A stretch of 64,000 nucleotides of DNA from positions 1,940,501 through 2,004,500 of the forward strand of contig BRXU01000016.1 in NCBI GenBank assembly GCA_030267565.1. Reading direction: 5' to 3'. Below the pieces are notes generated by a model. The model did not search any database. It saw nothing but the letters and a program-made list of their open reading frames with translations, and had not been told where the DNA came from. Numbering within the stretch: position 1 is the stretch's first letter; every line of letters begins with the position of its first letter. Shown in pieces: positions 1 to 12,430 of the stretch. The translations under genes and the position numbers were made by a program. The DNA is from Pleodorina starrii. Taxonomy: Eukaryota; Chlorophyta; Chlorophyceae; Chlamydomonadales; Volvocaceae.

Positions 1-3000
1 AGGGGAGGAGATGGGGGCGGGGGCGGGGGGTTCACGGATGGGCGAGGCGCCGCGTCGAGCCTGGGGGGGAGATGCTGCTGCTGGCCGCGGCCGCGACTTG
101 TGGACCTGCCCTGCATTGACCGGCCCGATGACCTTCCCCCTCCCTGCTGGCCGCTGTTGCTGCTGCAGCTGCGGTTGCTAGCTTGTTATCCTCCCGCCAA
201 GGTGCACCTCAGAGCTCGAACCTTCAGCCGCCTCTACAACACACACACACACACATACACACATACACACACAACACCCCGCCGCCACCGCCGCCACCGG
301 ACCGGACCTGCAGCAGCTGGTAGCGCTCAATGGTGGCGACCGGCAGACCTGCGGCCTCGGCCTGCGCGGGTGGTTGCGTTGGGGGGGAGGGGGGGGAGTA
401 GGGGAGGGGTTCTTTCCACGAATGGACCGGAGGTTCAGAGAGGGAGTGAGGGAGAGGGGGCTTAAGGGAGTCCCTGAGACGCTCTGATACAGCCCCCCCC
501 CGGCCCCATCCGGCCTATACGTGGATAACCCCACCCCCTCAAGCCGGGTTATTCCCTCACCCACCCTCCCCCGGGCAAGGCCGCTACCTGCAGCGCCGTG
601 CGGCGCAGGCTCTTGCTCAGCGGGTCCAGTCCGTTGCCCATCCCAAAGGCGCCGCGCGCTGCCAGCGCCGCGTCCCCAGCCACCGCCGCCGCGTCTGCAA
701 AGGAGCTGGCGCCCGGCAGCATCATGAAGCGCAGCATGTGCGCCTCCACCGCCTCCACATCGAGCGTGCCGGCGTGCGTGAACAGCCCCTCCGGGCCCGT
801 GCCGTACGTGTACGACTCGCCGTACGACTCGCCCTCCACCGGCGGCGGCCACGCGCCGGCGGTCCAGGTGCCGCCGCCGCCGCCGGCGCCCGACACCGCC
901 GCGGCGGCGTCGAGCGGGGAGGTGGGCGAGTCGGGGCGCGGCGGCGTGCAGCGCACGAACCCGGTCGTCAGGCCGGCGGCGGCGGTGGCGAGCGGGTCGC
1001 CCTCCACTATGAGCGAGTAGTCGGCCGGCGGCTCCGCCGCCGGCGCAAAGACGGACGCCTGGCGGGCGCCGCCCAGCGCCGACAGCGCGCCATCCAGCGC
1101 CGCCAGCGCCGCCGTCTCCGCCGCCGCCACGTTGCCTGCCTCCGTCAGGTCCTCGTCCGCCTCCACACACGCCATGTTGCGAGCCACCTGCTCCAGCAGC
1201 GCGTGCATCACCAGCGGCACACTCACTCGCTCCGAAACCACGCTGTCGAGCAGCGCGCCGTAGTAATCCAGACTCAGCGGCGGCTGACGCGGCGGCGGCG
1301 GCTGCGCCGCCGCCGCCGCCGCGGCGCCGCCTTCGGCGGCTCCGCTGCCTTCGGAGGCGGGCGGCGGCGCCGCCGCCGCCGCCGGAGCCGCATGCGGCGG
1401 CACCGGGCTCGTCGAGCGCAAGCCGACAGACGCCGGTTGAGGAGCAGGGGCGGCGGCAGACTGGCCCGACTCCGTCACGCTTCTAGACGAGGACTCGCCG
1501 GCGGCGGCAGCAGCGGCGGCAGCCGGCGGATCCTCCAGCTGCTTGCAGTCGTACACCTTGACGGAGGCGCGCCATTCCTCGTACGAACGCACGTGCGCCG
1601 CCAGGCGGTGCAGTGTCGACGCCAGGGTGTCGTACCCGGGTGCGTCCTCAGGGACGGCCGCCGCCGCCGCTGCCGCCGCCTCGGCGGCGGCCGCCGCGGC
1701 CGCCGCCGCAGCCTTGCCCTTGGCGCCGCCCTTGGCCGCCCCCGGCGCCGCCGCTGCGGCGCCCTTCTTGCCGCCCTTTGCGCCCTTTGCGCCCACCTCG
1801 ACCTCCTCGCCGCCTGGCAGGTTCGGGACGGGACACCGTCGGCCGACAAAGTGTGAGGAGGGCCGAATCAGCCGCGGGGCGCCACCACGCAATGCCCACA
1901 CCCGCCTCCTTCCCGCCTCCTCCCACAGAGCCGCCCCCCAACCCGCCGCCCAGGTGGGGCCCCCCCGCCCGTATCGACGTCCCCCGCCTTCCCTGGTCCC
2001 AGGCCGCCCATTGGCCCCTCCCCTCACCAGACCCCCCACACCACACACATCCATTGAACCCAGCACGCAGCCCGGCCGGCGCCTCCAGCACCCGTGGCCC
2101 TCAGGCCCCCCTCATACAGCGGCGGCGGCGGTGGCCCGTTATCCGCTCCCCAGCCCGGCCGGCGCCTCCGGCTCTCAGCCCCCCATCCCCTCACCCGGTG
2201 GCGGCGGCGGCTCGTATCGCGGCACCTCCACCTCCAGAGGCGCCAGACGAGCCAGCAGGTCCTCCCACAGCGCCGCCTCCGCCGCCGCCTTGACGTCAGC
2301 GTACCAGGCCGGCGGCACGGGCGGCGGCGGCGGGGGCGGCGGCGGCTCCTCGCCGCCCTCCTCGCCGGCCGCAGCCGGCGGTGGCGGCGGCGGCGCGGGC
2401 TTGGCCCAGACCACGCCGCGCAGCGGCGCGCCCGCAGCCAGCGCCCGGCGTATGACCTCCAGGGACAGGCTCAGGTTGCTGAGGGTGTAGGTCTGGTAGC
2501 AGAAGAAGGGGTCGGACTGCACCGACTGTACTCGGGCGGCCGCCTCGGCTGCGTGGGCGGCGAGATGGCGGGGGTGGGGAGAATTGCGGACTTGGGGTTG
2601 TTTGAGGACGGTGGTGTGCTGCGGAGCCGTAGCGTACCGCGCCCCGGCGCCTTTTCATGCCTCCTCCAGCCCCCTTCAACACCCCGACTCCCCCTTCCAT
2701 CGTGACGCCGCCCCCACCTGGCCGCCAGGTCCTTTCCTAACCTCCTCCACCTCCCCTTCCCCCCCCCACACACACGTCGCCCCTTACCTGCGTCCCTGAC
2801 CTTCGCCTCCGCGTCCCCCAGCTTGCTGCGCGCCTGCACCACAGCCAGCTCCTCCTGCACCCAGCCAGGTGGTCGCGGGCGATCTGGAGTCGTCAGGCGC
2901 AACACCACTACCCCAGTCCTCCCCGCATGGCTGAACCGCTGTGCAACTCACACGCGATGGACATGGCAACGACCACCCTCCCACCAAGCCACGACAGGCA

Positions 3001-4994
3001 ACGACCACCCTCCCACCAAGCCACCCACTCAGACACCCACCCACCCACTCAGACACCCAGCCACCCACCTGGGACGCCTCACGCTCCGGCGGCGGTGGTG
3101 CCGCTGTCCCGACGTCCACCTGCTGGCCGCCGCCGCCGCCGCCGCCATTGCCCTCCTCCTCCGCCTCCGCAGCAGCCAGTGCCGCCCTGCGCTCCGCCTC
3201 CTCCTCAGCCGCCCGCAGCGCTGCCGCCAGCGCCTCCTCAGCCGCCGCCACGGTGTCGCGCGCCGCCGCCAGGGCAGCCTCCGCGGCCTGCAGGTTCCGG
3301 CAGTCCCCGGGTGTCGGACGGGGGGGCCGGGAGGCGCAGGCCAATCGGTCAGGCGATCGGTCAGGGAAGGGCGCAGGGACTGCGGTCGCCAGGAGGCTGG
3401 GGCATGCGTCGTCTGCCGTGCTGTGGGTGCGAGAATCTGGGCGGGCGCGGCGCGACTGCGGTTGCAATCGCCAGACCAGTATTAAGAGCCTTTGCTGCAC
3501 TCCCACGACCTACTCCCGCCCGCCCCCTGGCCCCACCCCGTCCCGTCGCTGAGCTATCTTTGCCTACCCCCCGGGCCCCGGCTCCGGCCTATAACCTGGT
3601 TAACCCCCCCCCTCTCTAGCCCGCCCAGCCCGCCCGCCCCGCAGCTCCCCTGTCTCTCCACCCAGCGCACCTGCACCTCATCCTGAGCCGCCTGCAGCTG
3701 GGTGCGGCGGCGGTGCAGCTCCACGCGCCAGTCCGCCACCTGGTCGCGGGCAAAGCGCTCCGCAAGCAGCGCGGCGCACAGCTCGGCGCCAAAGCTGCGG
3801 GGGTTGGGGATTGGGTGGGTTGGGTGGGGAGGTGGCGTGAACGAATGGTTCGGGTTTGGGCGCCAAGGGCGGGTTGGAGGCGGCACAGGAGGCTTGCGCG
3901 GGGGCGGCGGTGCGCAGGGACAAGCCCAATCATGAGCATCAGTTGCGGTTATGGATTATGGTACAACAGGCCGTCCTGCTCCTGGTAGGGTATGCTCGCC
4001 AGGGGCTAGAGCGAACTGATGCCGCGTGTCGGAGATCAGTTCGGCCCGGTGGTGTCCCCCTCGGCTGAAATGGGAGAGCGTGTGGCACACGTGGTGGTGC
4101 AGCCGCAGAGGCCCGAGGACGGGGACGACGGGAAGGGGCGCGGCCTGTCTGGGTCTGCGCACCTCGTGGCGCATGGGGCAGGCCGGGGGAAGAGCCGCGG
4201 GGCCGGTGAGGCGCTGCGGGCATCAGCTGTCGGGCCCCGGCGAGATCCCTCGAGAGGCGCTGTGACCCGACTGCCACGCCGTGAACAGCCTCCCCCCACT
4301 GCTGCGCCGCTGCCCTCGACCGTCTTGTACTTCGTGGCCGCCTAGGAGACCTATGGGTGCCGGGGCCGAGCGCGCGGCTGCTGCTGCTGCTGCCGCAGCA
4401 GCGGCGTAAGCGTCGGCACCACATTGTCTGGCCCCGGCGGGGTCGAGACACTTACGTGCAGGTGTCCGGCCCCTGTCCCGCCGCGATGTGGGCGTCCATG
4501 ACGGCTTTGGCCTCCTGCCCCAGCGGCGTCGACGTGTCCAGACGCAGGACGGCATCCGCAAGCGCTATGTGACGCGTCAGCTCCTTCCGCTTTAGCGTCT
4601 GCTGGATGCCCCGGGCGTCGGTGCCCGGGGCGTAGTCGACGATGCTGACGACCGCCTTCCAAGTCACCGCGAAGGGACATTCCGTGAGCTCCTTGTACTC
4701 TTGAGGGAGCTGTTCGGGGGATGCACACAAACGATAGCCCGTGTCACGGGAAACGGCGTGCCCGGCGCTGCCTAAAATTTACAGCGAAAGGCTGGTCAGA
4801 GACGCAGTGCTGCAAGTCCCAACGACAACGAAATGAGTCATAAGAAATACAGTAAACCGTGTTTATGTGTGGGGATCCGAGGTCTCTAAGGTCTGTTGGA
4901 AGAAGCATGCTCGCGCGCGCCCTACCGCTTCATCAGGGCTGGGATCCGGCGGAGGGGGAGGTGGTGCCTCCGGCTTTTTACTTTTCGGAGGCAT
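1..4994 (-). CDS. PF6: PF6/SPAG17-like flagellar central-pair protein (5' part, runs off left edge)
   Basis: Homologue of Chlamydomonas PF6 / human SPAG17, a scaffold of the C1a projection of the axonemal central pair. Minus-strand exons, 5' to 3': 4994-4926, 4709-4456, 3794-3671, 3287-3069, 2854-2788, 2548-2195, 1813-588, 361-308; all joins keep frame (about 789 codons here). The start at 4994 gives a basic, proline-rich N-terminus (MPPKSKKPEAPPPPPPDPS). Exons 3287-3069 and 2854-2788 encode Ala/Glu/Arg-rich helix, probably coiled coil. The large exon 1813-588 carries Lys/Gly/Ala-rich runs, then a segment with RSYEEWRASVKVYD and, further on, LDYYGALLDSVVSERVSVPL followed by VMHALLEQVARN. These resemble SPAG17 sequence remembered as [20 protein letters not shown] and LILHCMLEQV, which is the main basis for the name. 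Further 3' exons lie beyond the left edge; I could not fix an exon in 1-300, which includes a (CA)n tract at 239-274. Confidence 0.82.
510..532 (+). repeat. Dispersed repeat family A, PF6 intron copy
   Basis: Matches the family core CCTATACGTGGATAACCCC, here antisense to PF6, within the intron left of exon 1813-588. A diverged copy with the same CTCCGGCCTATA...TTAACCCCCC frame lies at 3580-3610. Confidence 0.8.
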
Positions 4995-5341
4995 GTCGGC
5001 TCGATATTATACCGTCAGAGTTGTCATTTTGGGGTCAACTGGTTCGCTCTCCGTATTATCATTTCTAATCAGGTACTTAAACGTGCATGAGAACGCAGCG
5101 AAAATAACAAGTTTCACAGGGTACATTATCTCGCTGCAAGTAATAACCAAGCCGTACGGACACGGTTGGGCCGAAAATGTATGCAGACAGCCTGCCCCCC
5201 AGATAGCCAGCACCACACCGCTTGTGAGGGGCGCCTGATGTGCCCTTTCTGTAGCATTAGCCAGCTGCAGTAGTTAATTGAGGAGAGCGCAGAGGGGTTG
5301 CCGCAACTCTGTAGGAACACACTTCTAAGCGGCAGCAGAGC
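4995..5341. promoter_or_regulatory. Divergent promoter between PF6 and NDUFA9
   Basis: About 347 bp separate the two start codons, so both 5' UTRs and core promoters must fit here. It is clearly less GC-rich than the flanking coding DNA and has no long reading frame. No convincing TATA box was found; the AT-rich stretch near 5003-5012 (cgatattata) is a weak candidate. Confidence 0.55.
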
Positions 5342-8300
5342 ATGATGCTGCCCGTCCTTGCGCGTAATGCGGCGGGCTCCGCGTTGGCGCGGTTAGCAGG
5401 TGGGCGCAATCGGAACCTTACCCGTTTCCTGGCTCAAGGCCGTAACCACCGACATCATAGTCACCCTATATCGAACATGTTAAGATAAGGGCGTGGCTCA
5501 GGGAAGACGGTGGTGTCCTTTCCTCTAGGTCTGCGCTGGGCTGCCGCTGCCGCGTCCAGCCGGGAGTATAGCAGCCTTCTGACGGCTGAGAAGCATGGCC
5601 CTGGTGGAAGATCATCGGTAAGGCTCAGCTCTTTTGCCGAGATGAACGTGTTGCACCATCAGCGGGCGACGAAGCGCGTTTGGGGGAACGCAGGTCAGCG
5701 GCTTGGTCGCGACTGTATTCGGAAGCAACGGCTTCGTGGGCTCGTACATCGTCAACGAGCTGGCGAAGCGCGGTTCTCAGGTGGTCTGCCCGTTCCGGAG
5801 CACTGAGAATGAGGCCATGCACCTTAAGCAAATGGGCGACCTTGGCCAGGTAGGAACTGCTTATCCCGGGTTTGCCATCGTATTCTGGTTATGGACTCAG
5901 ATTCCATGTCTCAGGCGCAGCTCGCGAGGCTTCCTTCCACCATAAAAGGTCGAGCTTTGCGTGTTCGCGCAGATTGTGCTGCTGCCGGAGCTGGACATCC
6001 GGGACGACGAGCAGATCAGGCGGGCAATCAGCAGGTCCAACGTGGTCATCAACTGCGTTGGCATGCGTCTGGAAACCATGAACTGGACCTTTGAGGACGT
6101 GCACGTGGACTTCCCGAAGCGCCTCGCAAAGTGGGTCCCTCCCCTCCCCTCCCCCCGGGGGGAGTACAGCAGCTGGGAGCGCGCGCGGGCCGGGCGCCTC
6201 CGTGTTGCTTGACCGGTGTTTCGCCGGCATCGTACCAGCAAGGCCGCTGGTCCGCCTCTGAGGCGGGGATGCTGGAAGCCGAAAGGTGACATCCCCATAC
6301 CGCGGCCTGGGGACGGAAGCTGTCCTCGGTGCGCTGCTCCACTGCCCTGCCCCGCGTCACGGCCGCAGCTGTGGGCGCCCATCAGCTCTTGCCAGAACGG
6401 CCGGCCGATGTGTGCATCTCAGTGTGATGGCTGCGGTCTCCACCCCACCCCACCCCATTACCTCTCCATACATCGTCCGCTCGTGGAAGGAAACCCCGCG
6501 GGCCAGGTTACCCCACGCCATCTCCACCTTGACCACAGCCAGGACCACCTGTGCATGCACACGCCTGACGAAACCGACCTCGCTCCAGCACCACCCGCCA
6601 CCCAAACACCATCCGCCGCCCAAAGTACCCAAAACACCATCCGCCACAAAAGCGTCAATGCGCGGTCGGATCCGCTCCGGGCCAGCTGTGCATGCGTGCG
6701 CGCCGGCGGGCTGTAACGCGGCGCCGTCCTTAACCCTCAACAAACAGGATCGCGGCCGAGTCGGGCCACGTGGACCGCCTCATCCACTTTTCCGACATGG
6801 GCGCGGACGCGAACCACAAGTCCAAGCGCATGCGCACGAAGGCGCTGGGCGACGAGGCGGTGCGGGAGGCATTCCCCTCCGCCACGATCATGAGGTGGGT
6901 GGGTGGGTGGGGAAGGGGAGGGGAGGCGGGGCTGGGCGATCCCTTGGTACGTCGCGGATGGGACGCTGAAGGCAATAGGCCAACGGCGGCGGCGGCGCGG
7001 AGGTCCCTCCCGCACTCGCGTAGCTTTGGCGACCGCTGCAGTACGAGCACTGATGCCCCGAGGCAGATGGCAGGTGCCATGAAAACCCTTACCCGCTCCA
7101 TGTAAGAGAGCGGCCTGGCCTGCGCTGGCCTGGCTAACGAAGGTCGTCGCGGGGCGGGGGCCGCGTGTGGAAAGCGGTGTGTGGCCTTTGTGTTCCCAGG
7201 GAGGGTCCGGTGCGCGATGTTGGCATCTGACACCTGCGCCAGGGTGCCACCGTGCGGCTCCGTGGCCGCGGGTCCTTTCCCTACCCACCGGGCGGGGGCC
7301 TTGCATGGGGCCAGGTGGGGGCGTGGTGCAGGCGGCGGTGGTGCGACGGCGCGTGTATCCGGTGGAGGGATGAAAACGACACCTTGCGCGGTTAGTGTCA
7401 GGCCGCATATCGGTATCGCCCCAGTTGGTTGGTCGGTTCACAGCAAGCTGCAGCTACCTTGGCGAAGCGAGCTACGCCGGATGGAGGAGCCGTGAAACGA
7501 CGCAGCGCCCTGGCCGCCCGCTGCCGCCGCCGCCGCCGCCGCAGTAGCAGCAGCAGTAGCAGGCGGGTGCAGCCCGGGCCACAGCGGCGAGGGGCTGCTC
7601 AGCGCGGCGCGGCGGCGGTCCGCGAGTTACCGGTGCGCGTTTCGGGACACGGCCCCGCGGTGGGGCAGCCATCGTCCACCGGGCCGCCGCGGTTGCCACA
7701 GAAGCGCTGCAGCCGCGCCCGCATGGGTGTTGGCAGTGGCAGTAACGAAACTGGCAACGCTCATTGGTTACAGCAGTGACAGCGCTCATGTGGCGGCGGC
7801 AGCTATAGCCCTGATGCAACCACCACCAACGCCACCACCACCATCACCACTGCGCCGCGCTTCGCTCTGCTCACCCTGCGCACGCCCGCTGTGTCGCAGG
7901 CCGGGCGACATTGTGGGCATCGAGGACCATTTCTACAACTACCTGATCTACCAGCTGACGCTCACGGTGTTTGCGCCGGTGGTGGAGACGGGGTCCAACA
8001 AGATCCAGCCGACCTATGTGTTGGATGTGGCGGACGCGGTGGCGTCGGCGCTGAAGAAGCCCGAGACGGCGGGCCAGACGTACTACCTGGGCGGACCGGA
8101 GGTGCTCACGTGGGTACAGTGGGATGGGATGGGGGGGCCAGGGAGTGATATGCTCCATTGTATAACATGAGGATGGGGGGGGCCGCGTGGCGCGCGGGCT
8201 CTCTTGGGGTCTGGGTTGCGGTTTTGGGGGAGGCGGGTTTCCTGGCAAGGGGCTTGGCGGAGGTGAAGGGGGGATGGCGGAAGGCAGGGGGCTTGGGGGC

Positions 8301-10139
8301 TCCTGAAGCGGGGTGGCGGGGGGCTTGGCTCGTCCTCGGTCACTGATGTGCAGGCCGCAAGCGCACCCTCCCTACGACCCTACCCCTCGCGCCTGCACAT
8401 TTGCACCGAATACCACATCCCCACAGCCAGGTCTGGCCTGCCCGACCTCCCACCCACCCACTCTCACGTTCCACCGCTGCGGTTTCCTGGTGTCTTACCT
8501 CCTATCGCCGTCCCTGCCCCTGTCCCTGGTGCCATTCCCGGCACTCGCGCCACTCGCGCCGCCGGCCGCCCGCCGCCCGCCCGCCCCACGCTCCCCGTCA
8601 ACTCGCGCAGTCTCCGTGAGGTGTACGACCTGCTGCTGAAGACGCTGCGCATCCACCGAGATGACACGGTGCACCTGCCCGCCTGGCTCGTCAAGGCCAT
8701 GTACAAGCCAATGGACGCGATGCGGCGCAAGGTGGGAGCTGCGGCTGGGGGGCGGGGGGCAGGGCGGACGGGCGGGACAAGCGCGCGGGGTTTGGGGGGG
8801 TGCGGGCGGACGCCTGTGTTCCGGGGGTGGAGGGGGGATGAGGGTGCCCGTGCGCTTGCTTTGCTTGAACCAGGCCAGAGGCCCAACTAGGCCAGCCCTG
8901 AACGAGGAGCATTGGGATGATGAGCTCGGGACCACTACGGTATGCCCGCCTCCACCGCAGCCTGACATCAGGGGCCGCGCCCTGGCACTCCTGGGCGGTG
9001 TGGGCCGGGCCGCGTATGGGCGGCTGGGCACCCCTTGGCATGGCGTCCACGACACCTATTGGACACGACGAGGCTCCTGCACGCAGCACCAGCCCTGCAA
9101 ACTCCCGGCCCGGCCCGGCCCGGCCCGATAGTCATCCGTAGCCACCTGCCGCGACTGCCCGACCCGGGTACCCGCCCCCGCCGGGAACTCGCTCACCCAT
9201 CGAGCCCACCTCTTCGCCACACTCTCCCTTGGCGTTGCCGCAAACCCCAAACCCTGGTCGGGACACCAAATCCCGCCACGCCTTTCTTTCGACCCCCTCG
9301 AGAGACAGAGCGCCCTCTCCTTTTCTCGACGGGCTCGTCGCCACTTCCGACTCCTCGCATTCCCGCCCTGCCCCCCCCCCCCCCAATCTACCTTCATCAG
9401 CTCTCGCGCATTTCGCCCTCCCCCACCTCGCCCAGCCTGTTTCAAACACTCCCTGCGCGCATTTCGCCTTGCATCCCTTGCATCCCTCGCAGCTGCCGGG
9501 CCTGCCCATGACCAGCCCCATGGCGACGGACGACTATGTGGAGGAGTGCCTGGTGGACAAGGTGGTGCCGGGCGGCGCCAAGGGCTACACGGATCTGGAG
9601 GTGGTGCCGCAGAAGGTCACGGACGGCCTGGCCATCGAGCCGGTGCGCCACTCGCGCGTGGGAGGCTACAGGTGCGTCGCGAGAGCGCGGAGAGTGCCCG
9701 CCGCCGCTGCGCTACGACTGGCTCTCGCGCAAAGCCAAGCGCTGCGGTCTGTGCTCGCGCAAATGTGTCGGCTGGTCGGCACTTGCGGCGGTGCGTGCGC
9801 CAGTGTTCCTTATCGCCCTCGCGTGCGGCATCCTGCGAGGGTCCTCCGGCGGTAAGGAACGCGCTGGGGTGCACACCGCGGCCCTGCTCTTTTCGCCCGA
9901 TATTTCTCTGATTTGATACCGTTTACGGGCTCCGGCCTATACGTGGATAACCCCCCCCCCCGCGTTTGTTTCCGCGCCTTAAACGGGGCTTACCCCCGCC
10001 CTCGACTAGACCGACCGCACTGGTATCTCGCCGTTACATCACCACACACCGTCTTGGTCCGCGCAGGTGGGGCGACATGGCCACCGTGGCCAAGGACGTT
10101 CCGGAGTCGGTGCGGAAATACTACAACATCAAGCAGTGA
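5342..10139 (+). CDS. NDUFA9: NADH:ubiquinone oxidoreductase 39-kDa subunit (NDUFA9 family), mitochondrial
   Basis: Accessory subunit of respiratory complex I, an atypical short-chain dehydrogenase that binds NAD(P)H at the matrix arm. Exons: 5342-5441, 5529-5617, 5694-5849, 5973-6130, 6748-6894, 7900-8109, 8611-8731, 9493-9671, 10067-10139; all phases agree, giving 410 aa, close to the family size. The N-terminus (MMLPVLARNAAGSALARLAG) is Arg/Ala-rich and acid-free, as expected for a mitochondrial presequence. Family landmarks follow in order: GRSSVSGLVATVFGSNGFVG (Rossmann glycine motif), MGDLGQ, RSNVVINCVG, HFSDMGADANHKS, and near the end LPGLPMTSPM, where human NDUFA9 has LPGLEDLG. The protein ends ...RKYYNIKQ. 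The large introns 5 (6895-7899) and 8 (9672-10066) hold simple sequence and one dispersed repeat copy. The ATG at 5345 could also serve as start. Confidence 0.93.
9917..9958 (+). repeat. Dispersed repeat family A, NDUFA9 intron copy
   Basis: A long-form copy: accgtttacgggctccggcc followed by tatacgtggataaccccc, sense to NDUFA9, about 110 bp before the last acceptor. Confidence 0.85.
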
Positions 10140-11109
10140 ACGCGCGCGCCCGCGCCCGCGCGCTTTGCGGTAGCTGCAGCGGCAGCGGCGGCGCGCTCCT
10201 GGGGGGGGCCCTCCCCACTTTGCGGGCTTGGGGCCCGCCTGTCTCAGCACTGCCTGACTTGACGGCGTGGCCTTGTCACGCCGTGGCCAAACCGGCTGGC
10301 TTATCTGCGTCTTTTTCGTGTTTTGGTGTTTGGTAGGCTTGGGCGTTGCCAACGGCTCGGCGTGTGCGGCTGCGTTTCAGCGGTGATAACTCTTGGGGTT
10401 TGTGTAGGCGGGCGCTGGTCGCGTAGGCTGGCCTGGGGCCTTGCAAGCCGGTGAGACCGGCGGCTTTGCAGGAGGGGAGAAAGGGCACTGTGGGTTAGGG
10501 AGGTACGGTACGATTTGGTTTGTTGCTGTCGTGGTGGTAACCTGGTTGAGCGCTGCTCGGTGGTTGAGTGTTCCCGCGCGGCGGGTGCTGGGGACGAGGG
10601 CCCTTGGTGGCCGCGCTGACACCGCACCTGAGGCCGTAACCGAGCGAGAAACGAAAGTGTGCCCCTTCGCTTCGACCTCGTCGTTCAAGCTACTCCACTG
10701 CCCTACACGGGCCGGTCGCGAGCGACGCGGGGGGCTGGTTGCGAGCGGGTCGCCGGTCGGGAGCTACGGTCTTGAGCCCTGGCGCCTGTACAACGTGGTG
10801 CCGGCGGTGAAAGCCCCCACAAGGGTGGAAGCAGCAGCAGCAGCAGCTTTGCGCTTTCTCGGCAGCTGGAACACGTTTTCAGGCCATACGAGGCGCGTCG
10901 TACACCTACAGAATATTTGCATGGAGGTCTCCTCGGCCGGCCGGCTCGGAACGTCGGAAGGCGACCCTAGGGTGACGACGGCATGGGAGTGGTGGTCTTG
11001 CGCCCAGCGGTTCCTGAATCGAGTTGCGATGGCCGTAAGAGCAGAGGCCGACCATAAGAGGAACAGCGCTAGCGCCGAGATCACTATTCGGATGCGGTAA
11101 TAAGCCGCC

Positions 11110-11114
11110 TGTAA
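11110..11114 (+). terminator. Candidate TGTAA poly(A) signal of NDUFA9
   Basis: TGTAA is the usual polyadenylation signal in Chlamydomonadales. This is the first plus-strand copy noticed after the NDUFA9 stop, about 970 nt downstream, within the range of algal 3' UTRs. Five bases occur often by chance, so this is only a candidate. Confidence 0.35.
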
Positions 11115-11702
11115 GCAGCCGCAGCCACCAGCCAGTGGCACAAAATCCTATGAAGCGATTGGCCTGTTCCTGCATTCCCCAGCCGGAGTACGATACACGG
11201 CTACTAAACATGCCGTACACCGTGTACCGTACACCGACTACCGTACATCGTATGCCGTATACCGTAAACTGGCCGGCTGGCGGCAGGCGGCAAGCTGGTC
11301 ACAATACGCTGCGTGATTTGCACCCCGGGTGCGGGTTGCCGGGACTCCTCCCCTGCTTGGAGTCCCTGGCGGTTATGGTTGAGTCTGCGATGGCTACGGT
11401 GATGTGGCGGGTCGGCTGGCTGTGGGGTGATGCCGTCTTAAGATGGCCATGTGCCGCTTCGGTCGGAGGTTGGGGCTCGTCCGGCGTCTCCTTGTTGTTT
11501 AGGCGATGGGGCTTCTCACATTGGAGTTGCCGTTGTTAGCACCTGGTCACCTGGCTGGCCGAGGGTTGGCTCGTCCAGGCTCCGGAGCCCCTCCAGCTGT
11601 CCTCCTGCTCGTTCCCCTGAGGGGTCTCTACCCCTCTGCAGTGGGTCTTTGCTACCCCGGGGGACTGCCCCGAAGGTTTGGCTGTTCCGGGTTGGGTCTC
11701 GT

Positions 11703-11868
11703 GGGTCGCTTGGGCCCGCTTAATGCGGTTTGGGTTTGGGTCGCTTGGGCCCGCTTAACTGCGCTTAATGCGGTTTGGGCTTGGGTCGCTTGGGCCCGCT
11801 TAATGCGGTTTGGGCTTGGGTCGCTTGGGCCCGCTTAACTGCGCTTAATGCGGTTTGGGCTTCGGCCG
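11703..11868 (+). repeat. Tandem array of 35- and 45-bp units in an 80-bp higher-order repeat
   Basis: The unit reads gggtcgcttgggcccgctta then atgcggtttgggctt (35 bp). Alternate units contain an extra 10 bp (actgcgctta), making 45 bp. The order 35-45-35-45 means an 80-bp dimer has been duplicated. Units differ at very few positions, so the duplication looks recent. Confidence 0.8.
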
Positions 11869-12396
11869 CAGCAGTACTGTGTGCGGACCGCACCGGTGAG
11901 GAGGTGATCCTTTCGGGTCCCATCCAGCCCTGGTTGTACAACGGTCCATTCATGCCTGCTTCCCTGGGATGCCGTTGCTCTTGCCCCGGTCTATGCCACT
12001 GAGGTAGAGAGGGACCGGCGCCGGTCCACGCATGCAGCCATGAAGGCGAGCTGGCGGACTTTGCCCCCCTTGTTCTGGTCCCATTCTTAACAGAGAGGGC
12101 CACCAACTGCAGCGTGGTGGTCTGATTGTGGGTCTGGTTGTGGACTTTCGGGGCCGGTTTCGGAATTCCGCGGGGTTCCGCCATGGGGCCCCTCCATGGA
12201 GCGGGTCCCATGGAGGGGGTATGGAGTTACCGGTATATCTGATGTGGTTGTGAGCCAGGTGGGCCTTTCTCGCGGGTGATATCCGGACGAGCTGGTGCGT
12301 TCGCGGCCGGGGGCCGGAGGGGCCGGAGGGAGCAGAGGATCAGCTTTTCGCGGGTCTGGTTGTGTTGCTGCTTCGGCCTGTTTGTTTGGGGGGGGG

Positions 12397-12430
12397 TATC
12401 CACGTATAGGCCGGAGCCCGTGAACGGTAA
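12397..12430 (-). repeat. Dispersed repeat family A, intergenic copy
   Basis: Reverse complement of the long form, ending gagcccgtgaacggta on the plus strand. A further degenerate reverse copy (ggataggcgggcgcccgtga followed by acggta) lies at about 16403-16428 in an intron of the kinase-like gene. Confidence 0.8.

Noticed and set aside
239..274. (CA)n tract considered as part of a PF6 exon
   Set aside because: It lies downstream of the PF6 exon 361-308 donor and would encode only Val/Cys/Met runs.
549..2066. Many overlapping long open frames on the opposite strand and other frames of PF6, the kinase insert and the right-edge gene
   Set aside because: They are composition shadows of GC-rich, codon-biased exons; they lack splice continuity and read as Arg/Pro/Ala strings.
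4019..4451. Extra PF6 exon between 4455 and 3795
   Set aside because: Joining 4456 directly to 3794 keeps the frame, and the frames in between read as Arg/Pro-rich non-protein-like sequence.
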